Shown piece after piece: positions 49,509 through 52,756 of a stretch of DNA of 52,756 nucleotides; the first letter of the stretch is position 1, and every line of letters starts with the position of its first letter. Source of the stretch: a virus. The translations under genes were made by a program, and so were the position numbers. Location of the stretch: IMG/VR virus record IMGVR_UViG_3300003323_000185, positions 1 through 52,756 of that record, one strand, 5' to 3'. Under the pieces are notes generated by a model. The model did no database searches. It was not told where the DNA came from and worked only from the letters and a program-made list of their open reading frames with translations.

Positions 49509-49754
49509 ATGTCTGAATTGAAAGACGAAATTATTCGCCATGCCCAGGAAGAAGATGAGCAGGAAGCAAACGAAATTCGATATAGACGAGAAACCTTTTG
49601 GTTTAATACCATTATTTGGGGTTCGCTTTCCACAATCCCTATTGGCTTTGTAATTATTCTTGCTGGGGCCTTGGTTACTGGCTTCGTGTTTATTTGTATT
49701 GGAATTGCAGCAATGGTGCTTATGGTTTTGGGTGCACTTTTTGCGGCTGGATAG
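49509..49754 (+). CDS. Small two-helix membrane protein
   Basis: 81 residues after AGAGGTAATT. A charged N-terminal helix (about 1-28) precedes hydrophobic segments at about 31-52 and 55-79. It could be a membrane anchor or superinfection factor; no family is recognised. Confidence 0.6.
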   Translation: MSELKDEIIRHAQEEDEQEANEIRYRRETFWFNTIIWGSLSTIPIGFVIILAGALVTGFVFICIGIAAMVLMVLGALFAAG

Positions 49755-49930
49755 ATTTAGGTTGGCACCCTAAAAGGTAAATTCCGTATACCTCAAGTAC
49801 GGCGACCGAATTGGGCGGACGAGAGATACCCAAAGGTAGGGAATAGGGTTCCTCTCATACCATAACTGAGCGGGGATAATACGATAATTATCGCGGTATA
49901 TTCCTTTAGCCAAAAGGTAAATCCGTAGTA

Positions 49931-49947
49931 GCTAGGGTGGTGCTAGC
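49931..49947 (+). other. GCTAG/CTAGC hairpin before tRNA-Lys(CTT)
   Basis: GCTAG (49931-49935), loop GGTGGTG, CTAGC (49943-49947), similar to the hairpin at 46899. Earlier in the spacer CCGTA/TACGG, GAGAG/CTCTC and GATAAT/ATTATC also pair. Confidence 0.55.
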
Positions 49948-49960
49948 CCACTCTAGCCAC

Positions 49961-50035
49961 GGGGGTATAGTTTCAAATGGCAAAAACCGCAGACTCTTAC
50001 TCTGTCAGATTTGGGTTCGAATCCCAATGCCCCTA
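49961..50035 (+). tRNA. tRNA-Lys(CTT), first copy
   Basis: Anticodon stem GCAGA/TCTGT, loop CTCTTAC (CTT), T-arm TTGGG/CCCAA, acceptor GGGGGTA/TGCCCCT with G1.U72, A73, C74. A gene starts right after C74. Confidence 0.88.
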
Positions 50036-50036
50036 C

Positions 50037-50246
50037 ATGTTACGAATCAGTGAAGTAATAAAGCAGCTAAAAGATCTCCAGGAAAGACATGGAGATCTTT
50101 TTGTTTTCCAAAGTTCGGATGATGAAGGTAATAGAATTGTCAATGTTGACGAAATTGCTTTCAACGTAGCTGATGACGATGGAATTTCTCAAGAAATAAT
50201 AATCATCTGGCCGGGTTGGACAGATGCATATGAAATGGATTGGTGA
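50037..50246 (+). CDS. Small acidic protein starting directly after tRNA-Lys
   Basis: 69 residues from ATG 50037, one base after the tRNA discriminator. A longer frame from 49977 lies inside the tRNA. No ribosome site is possible outside the tRNA. The sequence (SEVIKQLKDLQERHGDLFVF) is a compact alpha/beta pattern. It repeats the layout seen at 46113. Confidence 0.6.
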   Translation: MLRISEVIKQLKDLQERHGDLFVFQSSDDEGNRIVNVDEIAFNVADDDGISQEIIIIWPGWTDAYEMDW

Positions 50247-50248
50247 TC

Positions 50249-50797
50249 ATGGGTATTTTTGATTTTCTAAAGCGTAAGAAGAAGAGTCAGCCAAAGGCTA
50301 AGAATTACGGCTACCAGCGTGTTGTAGATGACACTCGTAAGCTAAGTCTTTCAACAGGAATTCCTCAGCCTCTAAAGACAAAGCCAGCAGAAATGCCCAA
50401 GCCCCCAAAAGGCATTGTGCCAGGTGCAAAGCATGTTCCTACTGGACGAACTCGCTATAACCAGGATGATGATTACGATTATGGCTATCATGGTTATGGC
50501 TATAATCCTGGCCTTGAAAACCTAACCAGTCCACTAGGTGATGCAGATTACGACGGCACACCAAATATTGTGGACAATTCTCCTTACGGTGGATCAGAAA
50601 CCTATTGTGCACCAGATACTTCATACTCTGGTTCAAGTTCGTCCAATTGGACTAGTGACTCAAGTTCTTCATCCTGCTACGATTCAGGTAGTTCAAATTC
50701 ATACGACTCAGGGTCTAGTTCTTCAAGTTATGACTCTGGTAGTTCTAGTAGCTATGATAGTGGTTCATCATCATATGATTCAGGTTCTAGCTGGTAA
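50249..50797 (+). CDS. Ser/Tyr/Gly repeat protein with calcium-loop motif
   Basis: 182 residues from ATG 50249 (TTG 50240 possible). A basic start is followed by Pro-rich and Tyr-rich linkers, then GDADYDGTPNIVDNSP, a match to the thrombospondin type 3 calcium loop (DxDxDGxxNxxDN). The last 55 residues are near-repeats of YDSGSSS. No catalytic domain. It may be a virion or surface-associated flexible protein. Confidence 0.6.
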   Translation: MGIFDFLKRKKKSQPKAKNYGYQRVVDDTRKLSLSTGIPQPLKTKPAEMPKPPKGIVPGAKHVPTGRTRYNQDDDYDYGYHGYGYNPGLENLTSPLGDADYDGTPNIVDNSPYGGSETYCAPDTSYSGSSSSNWTSDSSSSSCYDSGSSNSYDSGSSSSSYDSGSSSSYDSGSSSYDSGSSW

Positions 50798-50817
50798 TAG
50801 CTAGGAAAGGGGGGATT

Positions 50818-50988
50818 ATGGCTTTAAATGATACTCCAAGAGCTAAAAAGCCTTGCAATATTTGCAATGGTAATCTAGCGGATCATGTCAGATGGATCAG
50901 AGATGGTAAAAAGAAGCCTCATGTCTTCACCGTAAAGGGCGAAATTCCACCAGAATATAAAAAAGGTCCATTCTTGGAGGGTAAGTAA
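50818..50988 (+). CDS. Small zinc-binding protein
   Basis: 56 residues after AAAGGGGGG. CNIC near residue 13 with a downstream His may bind zinc; the rest is basic. Overlooked easily because it is short, but it has a strong ribosome site. Confidence 0.5.
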   Translation: MALNDTPRAKKPCNICNGNLADHVRWIRDGKKKPHVFTVKGEIPPEYKKGPFLEGK

Positions 50989-50989
50989 T

Positions 50990-51244
50990 ATGACTGATAA
51001 CTGCCGAAATTGTGGTAACCCAGTCTCACAGAATAAGCAAGCATTGTGCAACAGTTGCCTTGCCGCCAAAAAGAGAGAAAATAGAGCAGCAGATCCTTCA
51101 ATTAGACAAGAGGATCAGGCACGGTATCGCAAGAAGAAGCTAGATCCAGAGTTCAAGAAAAAGAACTCTGATGCAGCAAATGCTTGGAATAAAAATAACC
51201 GTGACCGCGTTAATGAAAATCGTCGAAAGCGCGGAGGTAAATAA
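50990..51244 (+). CDS. Small zinc-finger, basic protein
   Basis: 84 residues after GGAGGGTAAGTA. CRNCGNP and CNSC form a ribbon, followed by a long basic Arg/Lys/Asn helix (RYRKKKLDPEFKKKNSDA). It resembles the N-terminal part of some phage HNH proteins but the nuclease core is missing. Confidence 0.6.
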   Translation: MTDNCRNCGNPVSQNKQALCNSCLAAKKRENRAADPSIRQEDQARYRKKKLDPEFKKKNSDAANAWNKNNRDRVNENRRKRGGK

Positions 51245-51417
51245 TGCCTATTGAACCACAGGAGACACCAAACCAGAAACGTGCTAGACTGCGTCGTGAA
51301 GGTGCAGCTAGAAGTAAAGATCGTCGTAAAAAAGCTGAAGAGGCAGCAGATCCTTGGTCTCAAAATATTAAGCCTAAAAATGGCAAGAACAAGTCTCAGG
51401 ATGAACATCCAGAGTGA
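51244..51417 (+). CDS. Small basic protein
   Basis: 57 residues in a TAATG overlap. Arg/Lys/Ala-rich (KRARLRREGAARSKDRRKK) with a polar tail. Likely nucleic-acid binding, family unknown. Confidence 0.5.
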   Translation: MPIEPQETPNQKRARLRREGAARSKDRRKKAEEAADPWSQNIKPKNGKNKSQDEHPE

Positions 51418-51429
51418 TTAGGTAAGGTT

Positions 51430-51615
51430 ATGACATACAAACCTCCTGGTATAAAAACGGAATATTGGTGTGATACTTGTGGGCTTAAGCAATGGTCGAG
51501 ACCATATAAAAGCCATAAAGTTTTTGGTCAGAAATGTAATGGTACGGTGATTGAGGTAACATATTCACTTACTCATAAGGTTGTAGTCATCGATCAAGGA
51601 AAACCTAAGTTTTAA
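51430..51615 (+). CDS. Small zinc-ribbon-like protein
   Basis: 61 residues after TTAGGTAAGGTT. CDTCG near residue 14 and a later Cys at 36 with His residues may hold a metal. Compact, aromatic-rich. Function unknown. Confidence 0.55.
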   Translation: MTYKPPGIKTEYWCDTCGLKQWSRPYKSHKVFGQKCNGTVIEVTYSLTHKVVVIDQGKPKF

Positions 51616-51622
51616 ACGACGC

Positions 51623-51650
51623 TTGACAGACAAGGCGGTTGTGCTACACT
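51623..51650 (+). promoter_or_regulatory. Promoter before tRNA-Lys
   Basis: TTGACA (51623-51628), 16 nt, TACACT (51645-51650). Predicted start about 51657, only 9 nt before the tRNA. Confidence 0.65.
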
Positions 51651-51665
51651 AGTGGTACAACCTAA

Positions 51666-51738
51666 GCGCCATTAGCTCAGTTGGTAGAGCAGATGACTCT
51701 TAATCATCGGGTCGGGGGTTCGAAACCCTCATGGCGTA
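51666..51738 (+). tRNA. tRNA-Lys(CTT), second copy
   Basis: Anticodon stem GATGA/TCATC, loop CTCTTAA (CTT), acceptor GCGCCAT/ATGGCGT, G1.U72, A73, C74. Differs from the first CTT copy over most of its length. Confidence 0.92.
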
Positions 51739-51746
51739 CGTGCATT

Positions 51747-51828
51747 TGCTGGTATATGCGCGCGGGACATGAAAGTATGATAGCCTAGGGAACATCATAA
51801 CTGGACACCCCGCGAATCCAAACCAGCA
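51747..51828 (+). ncRNA. Nested-helix spacer between tRNA-Lys and tRNA-Leu
   Basis: TGCTGGT (51747-51753) pairs with ACCAGCA (51822-51828); inside, CGCGGG/CCCGCG (51761-51766 with 51809-51814) and ATGAT/ATCAT (51777-51781 with 51794-51798) form a rod. It ends 5 nt before tRNA-Leu. Confidence 0.6.
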
Positions 51829-51833
51829 CCAAT

Positions 51834-51918
51834 GCCCCTGTGGCGAAACTAGGCAGACGCGCTAGATTTAGGCTCTAGTGTTCGAAAGGACGTGCAGGTT
51901 CAATTCCTGTCAGGGGTA
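51834..51918 (+). tRNA. tRNA-Leu(TAG)
   Basis: 85 nt, class II with long variable arm. Anticodon stem CTAGA/TCTAG, loop TTTAGGC (TAG), acceptor GCCCCTG/CAGGGGT with G1.U72, A73, C74. CTA codons are common in the window's genes. Confidence 0.9.
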
Positions 51919-51968
51919 CTTCACAGTAATAACAGTAAATAACCACTAGTAAAAAAACTGGAGGAAAT

Positions 51969-52199
51969 ATGCGCAAGAACACTCCCAAGATGTCCAAGGA
52001 AGCTCGTAAGGATGCCAATCGACGTAACAAGGGTGCTCTCATTGAGAATGCACATTTCAGTTGCAGGAAGTGTGATTCAGGTAAGTACTGCTCTAAGCAT
52101 GCTGGTGTTTCTCGTTGGCATGGTTCTCAGCTTGCTCTTTCTGCTGATGACCCCAATTTCCTTGACAAGGCTGTTGAAATGCAGCAAAACGGTCACTAA
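51969..52199 (+). CDS. Small Cys/His zinc-binding protein
   Basis: 76 residues after ACTGGAGGAAAT. A basic N-terminus precedes CRKCDSGKYCSKHAG, a likely zinc site. Function unknown. Confidence 0.58.
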   Translation: MRKNTPKMSKEARKDANRRNKGALIENAHFSCRKCDSGKYCSKHAGVSRWHGSQLALSADDPNFLDKAVEMQQNGH

Positions 52200-52218
52200 A
52201 AGATAAAGGTCCCCACCT

Positions 52219-52344
52219 TTGCCAGTAAGACAAACATTTCCCCTCCCAGAAGGGGAAGACCCTAAAAAGAAAATCAAAAAGATCGTTAAGAAAGTTAAAG
52301 AAAAGGCTAAAGAAATAAAGAAAAAGCCTGACAAAGACAAGTGA
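52219..52344 (+). CDS. Very small Lys-rich protein
   Basis: 41 residues from TTG 52219 with AAAGG upstream. More than a third Lys, as an amphipathic helix (KIVKKVKEKAKEIKKK). A weak start makes it tentative. Confidence 0.35.
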   Translation: MPVRQTFPLPEGEDPKKKIKKIVKKVKEKAKEIKKKPDKDK

Positions 52345-52349
52345 AAAAG

Positions 52350-52365
52350 GCGACCTTCGGGTCGC
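52350..52365 (+). other. TTCG-capped hairpin before an unusual tRNA
   Basis: GCGACC (52350-52355), TTCG, GGTCGC (52360-52365). No T-run follows, so it matches the pre-tRNA hairpins and is 3 nt before the tRNA. Confidence 0.55.
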
Positions 52366-52368
52366 TGA

Positions 52369-52443
52369 GCCTAGGTAGCCCAATTGGCAGGAGGCACGTG
52401 ACTAAGAATCACGACAGTATGGGTTCGAATCCCTTCCTAGGTA
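52369..52443 (+). tRNA. tRNA with anticodon AAG (nominal Leu) on a class I body
   Basis: Anticodon stem CGTGA/TCACG, loop CTAAGAA (AAG), acceptor GCCTAGG/CCTAGGT with G1.U72, A73, C74. The variable loop is 5 nt, whereas Leu tRNAs are class II, and A34 is very rare in bacteria. Charging identity is uncertain. Confidence 0.75.
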
Positions 52444-52484
52444 CGCAGTGCGATCAATCATTCATCCCGATGTGCAATAGGCCG

Positions 52485-52513
52485 TTGCACTGTTGACGGT
52501 CATGTGATATGAT
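52485..52513 (+). promoter_or_regulatory. Extended -10 promoter before tRNA-Val
   Basis: TTGCAC (52485-52490), 17 nt, TATGAT (52508-52513) preceded by TGA. Predicted start about 52520, at the edge of the next closing stem. Confidence 0.62.
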
Positions 52514-52520
52514 CCTTGTA

Positions 52521-52609
52521 GCACACAACGAGAAATTGCGGGGATTTTGGTAGCCCTTAATTCGCGAACTAATCCTCCCGTAGCTGGGGCCAGATTGATT
52601 AGAGTGTGC
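52521..52609 (+). ncRNA. Structured leader closed by a perfect stem before tRNA-Val
   Basis: GCACAC (52521-52526) pairs with GTGTGC (52604-52609) and CTAATC (52569-52574) with GATTAG (52597-52602). The closing stem ends 4 nt before the tRNA and starts at the predicted transcription start. Confidence 0.55.
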
Positions 52610-52613
52610 ATAT

Positions 52614-52685
52614 GCCGGGTTAATTCAGTGGAAGAATGCTTGTTTTACACACAAGACGTGAGAGGTTCGATTCCTCTACTCGGTA
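52614..52685 (+). tRNA. tRNA-Val(TAC)
   Basis: Anticodon stem CTTGT/ACAAG, loop TTTACAC (TAC), T-arm AGAGG/CCTCT, acceptor GCCGGGT/ACTCGGT with G1.U72, A73, C74. Confidence 0.92.
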
Positions 52686-52731
52686 CTCCATCGTAGCCGT
52701 TTGCGATGTAAAAAGACAGAACGGCACCTAT

Positions 52732-52756
52732 GCCCGTATAGATTAGTCGGTTAAAT
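52732..52756 (+). tRNA. Start of a tRNA cut by the window edge
   Basis: GCCCGTA followed by TAGATTAGTCGGTTAAA has the acceptor and D-arm look of a tRNA 5' end, and a CATCG/CGATG hairpin precedes it. The anticodon is outside the window. Confidence 0.5.

Noticed and set aside
49977-50036. Upstream extension of the gene after tRNA-Lys
   Set aside because: These codons are tRNA sequence; the protein-like part starts at ATG 50037.
1603-52383. Reverse-strand open frames, some over 100 codons (for example 10617-11057, 39333-39869)
   Set aside because: Each lies inside a well-supported forward gene or RNA region, lacks a ribosome site and looks like mirror-frame translation.
43720-52756. CRISPR array suggested by repeated TTCGA-containing motifs
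   Set aside because: The repeats are tRNA T-arms at irregular spacing; the Cas4-like gene is far away and has a recombination context.

Overview
The window is a continuous piece of a large double-stranded DNA tailed phage. Every supported gene lies on the + strand, usually with stop/start overlaps (TAATG, ATGA, TGATG). A very long tape measure protein, a -1 frameshifted pair of tail chaperones, and no sheath or baseplate genes point to a long, flexible, non-contractile tail (siphovirus). The host is probably an actinobacterium. This rests on the gene families (DnaE-type polymerase, RecA, Cas4-like nuclease, Fn3-rich tail fibre), several apparently leaderless genes and tRNA genes without an encoded CCA. 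No species can be named from the sequence alone.

Layout. 1-19803 is the tail module: end of an upstream tail gene, major tail protein with its own promoter and terminator, gpG/gpGT chaperones, tape measure with two peptidoglycan-hydrolase domains, distal tail and hub proteins, carbohydrate-binding minor tail proteins, an Fn3 fibre protein apparently split by another tail gene, and small tail-tip proteins. A terminator at 19838-19866 closes this module. 19881-33951 is DNA metabolism: metallophosphoesterase, a free-standing Hint (intein-like) protein, a small membrane protein (possible holin), DnaB-type helicase, primase, ssDNA-binding protein, DNA polymerase III alpha, dUTPase, RecA, PD-(D/E)XK nucleases and a RuvC-like resolvase. 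34091-36993 is a sugar/modification cassette (two glycosyltransferases, a methyltransferase, a nucleotide-sugar epimerase). 37425-40208 holds the small and large terminase and an HNH nuclease. 40220-41683 holds small genes.

From 41690 to the end is an accessory region of about 11 kb with 21 recognisable tRNAs (Glu x2, Trp, Ile, Asn x2, Tyr, Phe, Asp x2, Ser, Thr x2, Met, His, Lys x3, Leu x2, Val), two tRNA-like relics and a tRNA cut by the window edge. They are mixed with small orphan genes (many with zinc ribbons), a macrodomain protein and a Ser-rich repeat protein. Sigma70-like promoters of the form TTGACA-N16/17-TANNNT recur here.

The most unusual feature is the DNA between the tRNAs. 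Nearly every spacer can fold into a compact multi-helix domain, often closed by a perfect 6-10 bp long-range stem that ends 1-14 nt before the next tRNA. The longest is the roughly 355-nt domain at 43362-43716. All 21 tRNAs have a C right after the discriminator base, and ten have a G1.U72 pair with A73. Two small genes begin one base after a tRNA 3' end, so tRNA processing could itself produce leaderless mRNAs. Together this looks like an organised RNA-producing locus rather than a passive tRNA store.
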